A stretch of DNA of 64,000 bases from assembly GCA_947494445.1 (NCBI GenBank), contig CANLVD010000002.1, forward strand, positions 310,001 to 374,000, read 5' to 3'. Every line of letters begins with the position of its first letter. The first letter of the stretch is position 1. Both the position numbers and the translations under genes were made by a program. The notes beneath the pieces were generated by a model that made no database searches, was not told where the DNA came from, and saw only the letters and a list, made by a program, of their open reading frames with translations. Shown here one piece after another: positions 1 to 8,303 of the stretch. This DNA is from an uncultured Paracoccaceae bacterium. GTDB lineage: Bacteria; Pseudomonadota; Alphaproteobacteria; Rhodobacterales; Rhodobacteraceae.

Positions 1-1093
1 GACCTGCAGCCGTGGACACGGTGGCAAAGCCTTCCTGAATGAACTTGTCATCACCGGCAGTTGCTTCGGAGTTGATGGGAAGCTGGCCGATCGTGGCGTT
101 CCACTCGGTCTGCACATCAGGACGGGCGACAAAGGCCAGGAACTTGCGTGCATCTTCCTTGTTCTTTGCTCCCGATGGGATGAAGAACGCATCAGCCGGT
201 GCCTCTTCGGCACGTGGCAGACCAGGCGTGATCTCAGGGAACTGGAAGTAGTCGATCTGGTCGTAGGTCAGACCGGCATTTTTATAGGCATCTACCGAGA
301 AGTTGCCCATGACATACATGGCCGCTTCACCGTTGGCGAAGGGTGCAACCGCATCCTGCCAGGACATGGTTGCGTGGTTTTCGATGAAGTAACCGGGCTC
401 AACCAGCTCCTGCCACTTTTCGAAAGTCGCCTTGATCCGTGGGTCGGTGTACTTGATCTCGCCTGCTGTCAGTGCGTTGTGCACGTCATAGCCGTTGGTG
501 CGCAGGTTCAGGTAGTCAAAGACACCTGCTGCGGTCCACAGGAACTTTGTGCCGATGGTGAACGGAGTAACGCCGTTTTCCTTCAGCTTGGCAGAGGCTG
601 CCAGAAGCTCGTCCCAGGTGGTTGGCTCTTCGATGCCCAGATTGTCGAAGATGTCTTTGCGGTAGTAGATGCCCCACTGGTAGTATGTGTAGGGCACACC
701 CCACTGCTTGCCGTCGCGGGTCATGGTCGGCTTGATCGCGGACAGCGTCTCACCAAAGCCCTGCTCTTCCCACAGATCGGATACATCCTCGAACAGACCG
801 GCATCCACGAATGGACCCATCCGGTTGCCGGGGTACCAAGAGGTCACGTCAGGCGCATCAGCAGACAGGAAGTTGCGGATCGCAGTCTTGTGCGCTTCGC
901 GGTCGTTGATGTTGACGATGACGTTGATGTCAGGATTCTCGGCCGAGAATTTCGCAACCGCATCCTCAAAGCCCTTCTTCGGGCCTGGGTTCGGATCATC
1001 GAAGTTGATGACCAGATCAGCAGACAGCGCTGCAGACGCCAAGATCGTTGACGCAGCAAAAGCGGCAACGGCCACTTTGGTTTTATGGAACAT
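1..1093 (-). CDS. Sugar-type ABC transporter substrate-binding protein (C-terminus outside window)
   Basis: Periplasmic binding protein of an importer, solute-binding family 1 (MalE/UgpB type). It opens with an exported N-terminus (MFHKTKVAVAAFAAS, then ILASAALSADL). Family-like stretches follow: FEDAVAKFSAENPDI, a DVTSWYPGNR region, WGVPYTYYQWGIYYRKDIF, and an AMYVMGNF region near residue 260. About 364 codons are present and the frame is still open at base 1, so the C-terminus is missing. The start has GGGAGGAAAAC just upstream. It is divergent from the IclR gene, and the matching ATPase lies just beyond that. Permeases are not in the window and would be expected to the left. The substrate is not readable; carbohydrate is the family default. 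Confidence 0.9.
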   Translation of the reverse strand, partial: MFHKTKVAVAAFAASTILASAALSADLVINFDDPNPGPKKGFEDAVAKFSAENPDINVIVNINDREAHKTAIRNFLSADAPDVTSWYPGNRMGPFVDAGLFEDVSDLWEEQGFGETLSAIKPTMTRDGKQWGVPYTYYQWGIYYRKDIFDNLGIEEPTTWDELLAASAKLKENGVTPFTIGTKFLWTAAGVFDYLNLRTNGYDVHNALTAGEIKYTDPRIKATFEKWQELVEPGYFIENHATMSWQDAVAPFANGEAAMYVMGNFSVDAYKNAGLTYDQIDYFQFPEITPGLPRAEEAPADAFFIPSGAKNKEDARKFLAFVARPDVQTEWNATIGQLPINSEATAGDDKFIQEGFATVSTAAG

Positions 1094-1125
1094 GTTTTCC
1101 TCCCGCATGTATCCAAGTCGGATTG

Positions 1126-1163
1126 GTTTCAAATAGTGAAACTTGGTTTTGATTATTGAAAAC
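1126..1163. promoter_or_regulatory. Putative IclR operator: two adjacent palindromes
   Basis: GTTTCA-aatag-TGAAAC (1126-1142) is a perfect 6-bp inverted repeat. GTTTT-n8-AAAAC (1146-1163) is a near-palindrome next to it. Their centres are about 20 bp apart, roughly two helical turns. Both lie between the divergent starts of the binding-protein gene and the IclR gene, where IclR regulators usually bind. Assignment to this regulator is inference. Confidence 0.5.
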
Positions 1164-1239
1164 TATGGATTCCTAAATTAACGTTGTCAACACAATCACA
1201 CCGCGCAGACCTAGAAGTTTGCGGATTTTAGGGAACGAA

Positions 1240-2061
1240 ATGTCGGAACAGGGTCCTCATGCTGATGGGACGGTTGGCAAGGCGCTCGATGTGCTGGAAG
1301 CCGTGGCCTCATTTGCCAAACCTGTAAGGTTTACTGAGCTTCTGGCGCTCGGCCACTGGCCCAAGGCCACGCTTTATCGGCTTTTGCAGACCCTGACCAA
1401 CCAGCGGATGCTGGCCCATGATCCGGCCACCAACACCTATTCGCTCGGCGTCAGACTGATTCGCCTCGCCCATGGTGCATGGCGACAGGCATCGCTGGCC
1501 CCGATCGCGGCGCCCTTCATCGATCAACTGTCCGCCGAGATCGGTGAAACCGTGCATCTGGCCCAGCTTGATCACGGACAGGTTCTGTATGTGGACAAGC
1601 GCAACGCGCTGAAGCCAATCGACATGTTTTCAGACGCAGGCAAGGTCGGACCGGCCTACTGCACCGGCGTGGGAAAGGCGATGCTCGCCTATCTGCCTCA
1701 GGACGATCTGGAAACCGCGCTGAAACAGCAATCCTTTCACCCCCACACAGATCACACGCTGGCCAGCCCGGAGCGCTTGAAGGCTGATCTGTGCGAAATC
1801 AGATCCAGTGGCATCTCGTTCGACCGACAGGAACATGAGCTTTCCATCATTTGCGTGGCCGTGCCGATTCTGGACCGGTCCGAACGTCCATTGGGCGCAA
1901 TTTCCGTGACAAGTTCCACGCTCAGACATTCACTGTCCGATCTGGAAGAATTTGCAGCCTCACTGAAACGAACCGCTGCCGATATTGCGGCAGAGGCACA
2001 GCCCTGGGCCTTTCCCAGCCTGTCCATTGACCCGAAACATTCATCCCTCAGGAGCCATTGA
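1240..2061 (+). CDS. IclR family transcriptional regulator
   Basis: A 273-residue regulator. An N-terminal winged helix-turn-helix (about residues 10-75, GKALDVLEAVASF through KATLYRLLQTL) is followed by the IclR effector domain (about 95-255), with GETVHLAQLDHGQVLYVDK and YCTGVGKAMLAYLP typical of the family. The ATG at 1240 is chosen over an upstream TTG at 1219 because AGGGAA precedes it at good distance. It sits between a divergent sugar-type binding protein and a MalK-type ATPase whose start is 2 bases past its stop. It therefore most likely controls that importer; the ligand is unknown. Confidence 0.92.
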   Translation: MSEQGPHADGTVGKALDVLEAVASFAKPVRFTELLALGHWPKATLYRLLQTLTNQRMLAHDPATNTYSLGVRLIRLAHGAWRQASLAPIAAPFIDQLSAEIGETVHLAQLDHGQVLYVDKRNALKPIDMFSDAGKVGPAYCTGVGKAMLAYLPQDDLETALKQQSFHPHTDHTLASPERLKADLCEIRSSGISFDRQEHELSIICVAVPILDRSERPLGAISVTSSTLRHSLSDLEEFAASLKRTAADIAAEAQPWAFPSLSIDPKHSSLRSH

Positions 2062-2063
2062 CC

Positions 2064-3116
2064 ATGGGTGTTACCTTAAGAAACGTGATCAAGAAATACG
2101 GCGAAACCCAAGTGATCCACGGTGTTGATCTGGACATTCAGGAAGGCGAGTTCTGCGTCTTCGTGGGCCCGTCCGGCTGTGGCAAGTCCACTTTGCTCCG
2201 CATGATCGCGGGTCTGGAGGAGACAACCGGTGGCGAGATGCGGATCATGGACCGTGATGTCACCCACACGGACGCATCCGAGCGGGGCATCGCCATGGTG
2301 TTCCAGACTTATGCACTTTATCCGCACATGACCGTGCAGGAAAACATGGGTTTCGGTCTGAAAATGAATGGCGTGCCCAAGGCCGAGATTGACGAGAAGG
2401 TCGGCAAGGCTTCGAAAATCCTCAAACTCGACGACTATCTCGCGCGCAAGCCCGGTGCCCTGTCAGGCGGTCAGCGTCAGCGGGTTGCCATCGGACGGGC
2501 GATTGTCCGGGGACCGGATGTGTTTCTCTTTGACGAGCCGCTCTCGAACCTCGATGCCGAGCTGCGAGTTGAGATGCGGGTTGAAATCGCGCGTCTGCAC
2601 AACGAGATCGGCGCAACCATGATCTATGTGACCCATGATCAGGTCGAAGCGATGACACTGGCCGACAAGATCGTGGTGCTGCGCGCCGGTGTGATCGAAC
2701 AGGTCGGTGCACCGCTTGAGCTTTATGACAACCCGGACAATCAGTTCGTAGCAGGCTTCATTGGCTCACCTGCCATGAACTTCGTCACTGGCGTTGTGTC
2801 TGGCGCAGGAGTGTCGATCCCTGATCTCGGCCTGAATTTTGCAACTGACGTTTCGCTGCCAGCCGAAGGCCAGCAAGTCACGGTCGGCATCCGGCCAGAG
2901 CACATCATGATCACAGAAGGTGATCATCTGACTGTCGATCTGGCCGAGCATCTGGGTGGTGTTTCTTATCTCTATCTGGTCAGTGCCGGCGGGGATCGTC
3001 TGATTGTCGAGGCCCGCGAAGGCCGCAGCAGGCAGAAAGGCACCAAGGTTGGCCTGTCTGTCGATCCGTCATCTGTCTATCTGTTTGATCCCAGCACGCA
3101 AAAGCGCATTCGCTAA
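2064..3116 (+). CDS. MalK/UgpC-type ABC transporter ATP-binding protein
   Basis: ATPase subunit of a carbohydrate-type importer, 350 residues. It has Walker A GPSGCGKST, Q-loop FQTYALYPHMT, signature LSGGQRQR, Walker B VFLFDEPLSNLD and switch histidine YVTHDQ. A C-terminal TOBE/OB regulatory region of about 110 residues contains the family-typical VGIRPEHI. The ATG at 2064 has GGAG upstream and starts immediately after the IclR stop, so the two are likely co-transcribed. With the divergent binding protein this makes a partial transporter locus; the membrane subunits are outside the window. Confidence 0.93.
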   Translation: MGVTLRNVIKKYGETQVIHGVDLDIQEGEFCVFVGPSGCGKSTLLRMIAGLEETTGGEMRIMDRDVTHTDASERGIAMVFQTYALYPHMTVQENMGFGLKMNGVPKAEIDEKVGKASKILKLDDYLARKPGALSGGQRQRVAIGRAIVRGPDVFLFDEPLSNLDAELRVEMRVEIARLHNEIGATMIYVTHDQVEAMTLADKIVVLRAGVIEQVGAPLELYDNPDNQFVAGFIGSPAMNFVTGVVSGAGVSIPDLGLNFATDVSLPAEGQQVTVGIRPEHIMITEGDHLTVDLAEHLGGVSYLYLVSAGGDRLIVEAREGRSRQKGTKVGLSVDPSSVYLFDPSTQKRIR

Positions 3117-3124
3117 TGCAAGCT

Positions 3125-3160
3125 TCTGCCAGAGCCGCCATGGCCCTGGCAGACCTTTTT
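3125..3160 (+). terminator. Probable terminator after the MalK-type gene
   Basis: TCTGCCAG (3125-3132) pairs perfectly with CTGGCAGA (3146-3153), and CCTTTTT follows. It begins 9 bases past the stop codon. Confidence 0.6.
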
Positions 3161-3213
3161 CCCGAAGCACGTTAAGAGCTTTCACATATTAAAAATTTAC
3201 ATGTAACAAATAC

Positions 3214-3241
3214 TTGACACTTTAGGGCTTGTTCCTAGGTT
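3214..3241 (+). promoter_or_regulatory. Putative sigma-70 promoter for the small gene at 3293
   Basis: TTGACA (3214-3219), a 16-bp spacer and TAGGTT (3236-3241) lie in an A+T-rich stretch. Transcription would begin near 3248, which leaves almost no leader for an ATG at 3251 and favours the ATG at 3293 as the true start. Confidence 0.4.
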
Positions 3242-3292
3242 GACCCTCGAATGAGCAACCAATCTATGCATTTGCCTAAAGGTTATTGTCCG

Positions 3293-3484
3293 ATGTACAC
3301 TCCCAAAGATACCAATCAGATGGTGCAGATACTCGCCGGACTTCGCTCTTACGCAGAAACAAACGGGATGGTTGTTCTGGCAGAACACCTGTCAGATGCC
3401 TTGATGATGGTGTCACCCGAAGCCGACGCCCGGCTTCATCAGGATGCAAAGCGCGTCTTTTCAGAGGACGACAATCCGGGCTAG
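3293..3484 (+). CDS. Small hypothetical protein
   Basis: I do not recognise a named family. The 63-residue product is soluble, with an amphipathic helical middle (MVQILAGLRSYAETNGMVVL then AEHLSDALMMV) and an acidic tail. No signal peptide or membrane segment is seen. An in-frame ATG at 3251 would add 14 residues, but the promoter-like hexamers sit too close to it. It ends tail-to-tail with the acyl-CoA synthetase, 2 bases apart. Coding is supported by codon use and lack of a competing frame; function unknown. Confidence 0.5.
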   Translation: MYTPKDTNQMVQILAGLRSYAETNGMVVLAEHLSDALMMVSPEADARLHQDAKRVFSEDDNPG

Positions 3485-3486
3485 CG

Positions 3487-5382
3487 TTAGCTAGCGTCGG
3501 CGCGCTGCCAGGGCGCTGAAAAACTTCCCAGCACGTTCTGGATCGCTGCATCATCGGACCCACCCGCTGACAACATGGCCACCAGTCCAAGCTTTTTGCT
3601 TTCGACGACGTCGACCACGCGCTCCTCGATCCCTGCCTTGTCCAGCGCCTCGTTGTAGATCCGCGTGATTGCCATCTTGCGCAGGTCGGGCTTGAAAATC
3701 TTGCCAACGGCAGTCTTCGGCAACTCATCGACAATGCTCAGGAATTTGGGATGGGCTGCACGCTCCCCGATATTCTGCTCGGCATAGGCGGTCAGCTCCT
3801 CTTCGGACACTTTCCCGCCTTCGATCAGCTCGACATAGACGCACGGCACCTCGCCTGCATGGGCATCGGGCTGGCCGATTGCACCTGCAAAAGCAACCTG
3901 AGGATGGCCCATCAATGCTTCCTCGATCACTGCCGGGTCAATGTTATGACCACCACGAATGATCAGGTCTTTCGCGCGCCCTGTGATCCAGACATAACCG
4001 TCCGCGTCGATGCGCCCCAGATCACCGGTGCGCAGATGGGTGCCGCCTGAAAACAATCCGGTATTCTTGTGCTCTTCAGTGTAGGTCTCACCGACCATTA
4101 CCCCGGGATTGGCCACGCAGATTTCACCCACTTCATCGACTTCGCAGACTTTGGTCACGTTGCCCGCGTCATCGGAATACTGAATTTTAACGTCAGTGTA
4201 GGGAAATGGCAGCCCGACGGAGCCGATCTTGCGCTCACCAGCAGGCGGATTGATCGAGACCAGACAGGTGGCTTCTGTCATGCCGTAGCCCTCAAGGATC
4301 TTGACGCCCGTGGCATCCTCGAACTTGCGAAACAACTCGATCGGCATGGGGGCCGAGCCCGACAGCGCATAGCGCAGGGTGGAAACGTCAGCATTCACCG
4401 GGCGTTGCATCAACTGGGCAACTGCCGTGGGAACCGTGACCATGAAGGTCACTTTGTGCCGCTCGATCAGTTTCCACATGTTGTCGAACACGCCCTCGCC
4501 GCGATAGCCCTGTGGCGTTGGCATGACCATCTGGGCACCCGAATTCAGACAGGACATCATCACCGGATAGGCCGCGAGTACATGGAAAAGCGGAAGGGGA
4601 CAGATCAGCGTATCCTCTTCGGTGAACATGTAGGAATGGCCGCAGTAACCATTGTAAAGCATGCCGACATGGCGGTGGCGTGCCACTTTGGGCATGCCTG
4701 TCGTGCCACCGGTGTGGAACATCGAACAGAAGCGGTCATTGTCGACGTCTTCAAAACTCAATGCTGCGGTGGAATGGCGTGCCATCTCGGCGTTGAAATC
4801 CACCACACGTGCGGAATGGCTAGCCTCGACCTTCGGTCGGATCAGCGGCACGATCCAGCTTAACGGTGGTGACAGGTAGCGCTTGAGATCAACCTGATAG
4901 ATGGTCTTTACATTTGGCGCGAGGGCCACCGCCTGTGCCACTTTCTGTGCAACGTCGGTCTTTGGGAACGGGGCAAGGGTCACGACGGCCTTGGCACCCG
5001 TCTCGCGCAGGATCGCACCGATCTGTTCGGGGTCAAGCAGCGGATTGACCGGGTTGACGATGCCTGCAGTGGCACCGGCCAGAAGGGTGATGGCGGTCTC
5101 GTTACAATTGGGCAGGACGTAAGCCACCACGTCATCCAGCCCGATGCCATCGGCGCGGAACATGTTGGCCGCCGCTGTCACCTTGCCCTTGTACTCGGAC
5201 CAGGACAGTGATTCTGCCTTGTCGTTCTCGCCTGATTTGATCTGGAAGGTCACAGCCGGACGGTTGGGGAACTTCCCGGCCGTCGCACTCAACTGCTGAT
5301 AGACCGTGCGTGCGTCAATCCGGGCATCGAACGGCATTTCAGCTTCGGCTGCCTGTTTGTCGCTGAGCGTAATGATGGTCAT
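3487..5382 (-). CDS. Acyl-CoA synthetase (AMP-binding family)
   Basis: Adenylate-forming enzyme of 631 residues, activating a carboxylic acid to its CoA thioester. The AMP-binding loop is MFHTGGTTGMPKVARHRH, in which G replaces the usual S of SGTTG. Other motifs: ALSGSAPMP, the GYGMTEATC adenine-binding motif, LRTGDLGRIDADGYVWITGRAKDLIIRGG, and the C-terminal lysine motif KTAVGKIFKPDLRK. A GGAGGGG box lies upstream of the ATG. The substrate is not determinable; it is one of three intact acyl-CoA synthetases in the window. It stands alone between a small gene and an ABC exporter. Confidence 0.9.
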   Translation of the reverse strand: MTIITLSDKQAAEAEMPFDARIDARTVYQQLSATAGKFPNRPAVTFQIKSGENDKAESLSWSEYKGKVTAAANMFRADGIGLDDVVAYVLPNCNETAITLLAGATAGIVNPVNPLLDPEQIGAILRETGAKAVVTLAPFPKTDVAQKVAQAVALAPNVKTIYQVDLKRYLSPPLSWIVPLIRPKVEASHSARVVDFNAEMARHSTAALSFEDVDNDRFCSMFHTGGTTGMPKVARHRHVGMLYNGYCGHSYMFTEEDTLICPLPLFHVLAAYPVMMSCLNSGAQMVMPTPQGYRGEGVFDNMWKLIERHKVTFMVTVPTAVAQLMQRPVNADVSTLRYALSGSAPMPIELFRKFEDATGVKILEGYGMTEATCLVSINPPAGERKIGSVGLPFPYTDVKIQYSDDAGNVTKVCEVDEVGEICVANPGVMVGETYTEEHKNTGLFSGGTHLRTGDLGRIDADGYVWITGRAKDLIIRGGHNIDPAVIEEALMGHPQVAFAGAIGQPDAHAGEVPCVYVELIEGGKVSEEELTAYAEQNIGERAAHPKFLSIVDELPKTAVGKIFKPDLRKMAITRIYNEALDKAGIEERVVDVVESKKLGLVAMLSAGGSDDAAIQNVLGSFSAPWQRADAS

Positions 5383-5407
5383 AACCTGACCCCTCCCTGT
5401 GCATCAC

Positions 5408-5425
5408 GCGAGGGTTTGCCCTCGC
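5408..5425. promoter_or_regulatory. Inverted repeat in the leader of the acyl-CoA synthetase gene
   Basis: GCGAGGG-tttg-CCCTCGC, a 7-bp perfect stem with a 4-base loop, lies 26 bases before the start codon. It could be the terminator hairpin of the exporter gene ending at 5485 (no T-run on that strand) or a leader structure. Confidence 0.35.
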
Positions 5426-5484
5426 TTTGTATTTGATCGTGCACTTTTAATAGGGGGTGTTGTCAAGGCAAGTCCGACGCTACG

Positions 5485-7257
5485 TCAGGCAGCGGCACCT
5501 TCGGTGAACTGCAGACGGGCCAGTCGCGCGTACAGACCGCCCTGTGCGACCAGCGCATCATGGCTGCCTTCTGCCACGATTTGCCCGGCTTCCATGACCA
5601 CGATCCGATCGGCGGCTTTCACTGTGGCTAGGCGGTGCGCGATGATGATCGTCGTGCGATTTTCCGACAGACGTTCGACGGCCATTTGCACCGCGCGCTC
5701 GCTTTCGGCATCAAGCGCTGATGTCGCCTCATCGAGCAGCAGAACCGGCGCATCCCGCAAAATGGCACGCGCAATGGCTATGCGCTGTTTTTGCCCGCCA
5801 GACAGCATGACGCCACGCTCACCTACATAAGTGTCATAGCCCTGCGGCAGAGCGCTGAGGAAATCATGCGCAGCTGCAGCTTTTGCGGCGTCTTCCACCT
5901 CTGCATCGCTGGCACCCGGCCTGCCGAAGCGGATGTTTTCGCGCGCGGTGGTTGCGAAAATTACCGGGTCCTGCGGGACCAGCGCCATGTTCTGTCGCAT
6001 CTCTTCGCGGCGCATGGCGTCCAGCGCAATGCCATCAAGTGTCACCCGCCCCTGATCGGGATCGAAGAATCGCATCAGCAGTTGAAACACCGTTGTCTTG
6101 CCCGCGCCTGATGGTCCAACCAATGCAACCGTTTCACCCGGCTGGATTGTCAGGTTCAAACCACTGAGGGCCGCAATCTCGGGCCGTGCGGGGTAGTGAA
6201 AAGTCACGTCTTCAAAACCGATGGCCCCGTTGGCGCGCTTTGGCGCGGCAACCGGATCATCAGGGTCTTCAATCGTGTCGCGCAGGTTCAGCAATTCCAC
6301 CAGACGCTCCGTTGCACCTGAGGCGCGCTGCAATTCTCCCCAGATCTCGGAAAATGCGGCAACCGCACCTGCAACCATGACCGAATAGATCACGAACTGG
6401 ACCAATTCGCCCGCGCTCATCACATCAGCACGCACATCACGTGCACCGATCCACAAGACGCCCACAACAGAAGTGAACACCATGAAGATCACAAGGGCGG
6501 TCATGAAGGCGCGGGTCTGGATCCGGCGCTTGGCTGTGTCGAACGACCGCTCCGTCACTTCACCGAATTGCGCACGGCTGACTGTCTCATGGGTGTAGGA
6601 CTGCACGGCTTGTGCCGCCAGCAGCGTCTCTGACGCCTGACCGGAGCTTTCCGCGATCCGGTCCTGGTTTTCGCGCGACAAGACCCTGAGGCGGCGACCC
6701 AGCGTGATGATCGGCACCAGCACCAGCGGCACGCCCAGCAGCACCAGCCCGGTCAGCTTGGCAGATGTAAAAAGCATGAAGATCAGGCCGCCGAAAAACG
6801 TCAGCAGGTTACGCAGGGCAATCGATACGGACGAGCCGATAACCGACTGGATCAGCGTCGTGTCCGTGGTCAGGCGCGACAGCACTTCGCCTGTCATGAT
6901 CCGCTCGAAAAACGCGGGCGACATGCCGATGACGCGATTGTAGACCGCCTTGCGGATGTCTGCGACCACGCGCTCCCCCAGCTTGGTCACGAAGTAGAAA
7001 CGCAGCGCCGCTCCGACGCCCAGCAGGGCCGCAATGCCAACGGCAGCTGCGAAATACTTGTCCATCAGCGCCAGTTCGTCGGAGAATCCATCCACCACGC
7101 GGCGTACCGCCAAAGGCAGGATCAGGGACAGGCAGGCTGTGACCACAAGGGCAATGCCTGCCAGTGCCAACAGCGCCTTGTAGGGTGCCAGAAACGGCAA
7201 CAACCCACGCAACGATCCCATGGATTTGGATTTCGGGCGATCAGCCTCGGTGCTCAT
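5485..7257 (-). CDS. MsbA-like ABC exporter (fused membrane and ATPase domains)
   Basis: A 590-residue half-transporter. Residues about 25-310 form the six-helix exporter domain and about 340-585 the ATPase: Walker A GPSGAGKTT, signature LSGGQKQR, Walker B VLLLDEATSALD, switch IIAHRLATV. Such proteins work as dimers and export lipids or hydrophobic compounds; the substrate is unknown. The open frame extends upstream to 7431, but that runs through a tRNA gene, so the ATG at 7257 (MSTEADRPKSKS) is used; an alternative ATG is at 7275. It lies just downstream of tRNA-Gly in the same direction. Confidence 0.88.
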   Translation of the reverse strand: MSTEADRPKSKSMGSLRGLLPFLAPYKALLALAGIALVVTACLSLILPLAVRRVVDGFSDELALMDKYFAAAVGIAALLGVGAALRFYFVTKLGERVVADIRKAVYNRVIGMSPAFFERIMTGEVLSRLTTDTTLIQSVIGSSVSIALRNLLTFFGGLIFMLFTSAKLTGLVLLGVPLVLVPIITLGRRLRVLSRENQDRIAESSGQASETLLAAQAVQSYTHETVSRAQFGEVTERSFDTAKRRIQTRAFMTALVIFMVFTSVVGVLWIGARDVRADVMSAGELVQFVIYSVMVAGAVAAFSEIWGELQRASGATERLVELLNLRDTIEDPDDPVAAPKRANGAIGFEDVTFHYPARPEIAALSGLNLTIQPGETVALVGPSGAGKTTVFQLLMRFFDPDQGRVTLDGIALDAMRREEMRQNMALVPQDPVIFATTARENIRFGRPGASDAEVEDAAKAAAAHDFLSALPQGYDTYVGERGVMLSGGQKQRIAIARAILRDAPVLLLDEATSALDAESERAVQMAVERLSENRTTIIIAHRLATVKAADRIVVMEAGQIVAEGSHDALVAQGGLYARLARLQFTEGAAA

Positions 7258-7363
7258 GTTCGGGACGCCCCTCATCTCACTGGGAACAGTGCGTAGCAAT
7301 CCCGCATCAAACTGACAAGCACCTGCCACGCTTGGTCGCAGTCTGGGGCGCTTGAAGGGAAGT

Positions 7364-7437
7364 TGGAGCGGGTAGCGGGAATCGAACCCGCACCTTAAGC
7401 TTGGAAGGCTCTTATGATACCATTTCACCATACCCGC
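7364..7437 (-). tRNA. tRNA-Gly (anticodon TCC)
   Basis: A 74-nt cloverleaf including an encoded CCA. The acceptor arms GCGGGTA and TACCCGC pair; the anticodon loop is CTTCCAA giving TCC; the T-arm is GCGGG-TTCGATT-CCCGC. No integrase or duplicated 3' end is seen nearby, so it is not an obvious integration site. Confidence 0.97.
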
Positions 7438-7498
7438 TCGGGATGCGGGAACGGGTATGGGAAGCCGCTGCCATCGTCAAGACCGGAGTTGGCCCTGA

Positions 7499-8161
7499 TC
7501 AGTCAAAGAGGCCTGACAGCACCGCAGGCAAATCGTCATAGTGGTCAAGCAGTGCCTCGGGTTGCAGATCGCGCACAGCCATCCCGGTTGGACCGAAGGT
7601 GACCAGAACACTGGGTACGCCTGCGTTTCTTGCCGCTTCACGGTCCGTCACGGTGTCCCCGATCAGGGTCGCCTTGGCAGGATCTCCACCGATCAGACGA
7701 ATGGTCTCCAGCAAAGGGGCAGCATCCGGCTTGCGTGTGGGCAGAGTGTCCGCGCCGATCATCGCACCAAAGCGGTCGCGAATGCCCAAACGCACCAGAA
7801 GATCCTGTGCCAATCCTTCAGGCTTGTTGGTGCAAACACCCAGAAGCCAGCCCTTGGTTGCCAGCAGATCAAGGCAACGTTCCACGCCAGGATAAAGCAC
7901 AGTGTAGCGGTCGATGTTTTCGCCGTAGTGTTCCAGCAGAACGGGATAGAGTGCATTCACTTTGTCCGTTCGTGCGTTGCCATCGGGAAATCCCAGACGC
8001 GAAAGACCCAAAGTCAGCATTGCCCGCCCGCCGGCAAAGGCTGTCGCGGCATCGGCTTGCGCATCAAGTTGCGGTTTGTCAAAGCAGGCATTGGCCGCAG
8101 CGATCAGATCCGCCGAGGTATCTGCCAAGGTGCCATCCAGATCGAAGATAACGCTGCCCAT
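7499..8161 (-). CDS. gph: Phosphoglycolate phosphatase-type HAD hydrolase
   Basis: A 220-residue HAD phosphatase that would dephosphorylate 2-phosphoglycolate (from DNA repair or Rubisco oxygenation). Motif I is FDLDGTLADT at the very N-terminus, motif II GVCTNKPEGL, motif III lysine in TRKPDAAPL, and motif IV IGDTVTDREAARNAG. The ATG at 8161 has GGAGG upstream, and a longer frame to 8203 lacks support. It is divergent from glmU across about 140 bp. Many HAD proteins of this subgroup act on other small phosphate esters, so the exact substrate is a family-based call. Confidence 0.85.
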   Translation of the reverse strand: MGSVIFDLDGTLADTSADLIAAANACFDKPQLDAQADAATAFAGGRAMLTLGLSRLGFPDGNARTDKVNALYPVLLEHYGENIDRYTVLYPGVERCLDLLATKGWLLGVCTNKPEGLAQDLLVRLGIRDRFGAMIGADTLPTRKPDAAPLLETIRLIGGDPAKATLIGDTVTDREAARNAGVPSVLVTFGPTGMAVRDLQPEALLDHYDDLPAVLSGLFD

Positions 8162-8303
8162 AAAGCCTCCATCGTTTTGCCGCACTCGTGACACATGCTG
8201 CAACGATATGAAATCAAAACTGAACTCAGGTTTGCTTTAGTTTTGAAATGGCGACTGTTACAAGCGCCAAAAATCAATGTGGCCGAGCGGGGGCGTCACA
8301 ATT

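Noticed and set aside
7258-7431. N-terminal extension of the ABC exporter
   Set aside because: It would overlap tRNA-Gly; the internal ATG matches the family length.
7364-7437. tRNA-Gly as an integration site
   Set aside because: No integrase, direct repeat of the tRNA end or foreign gene block on either side.
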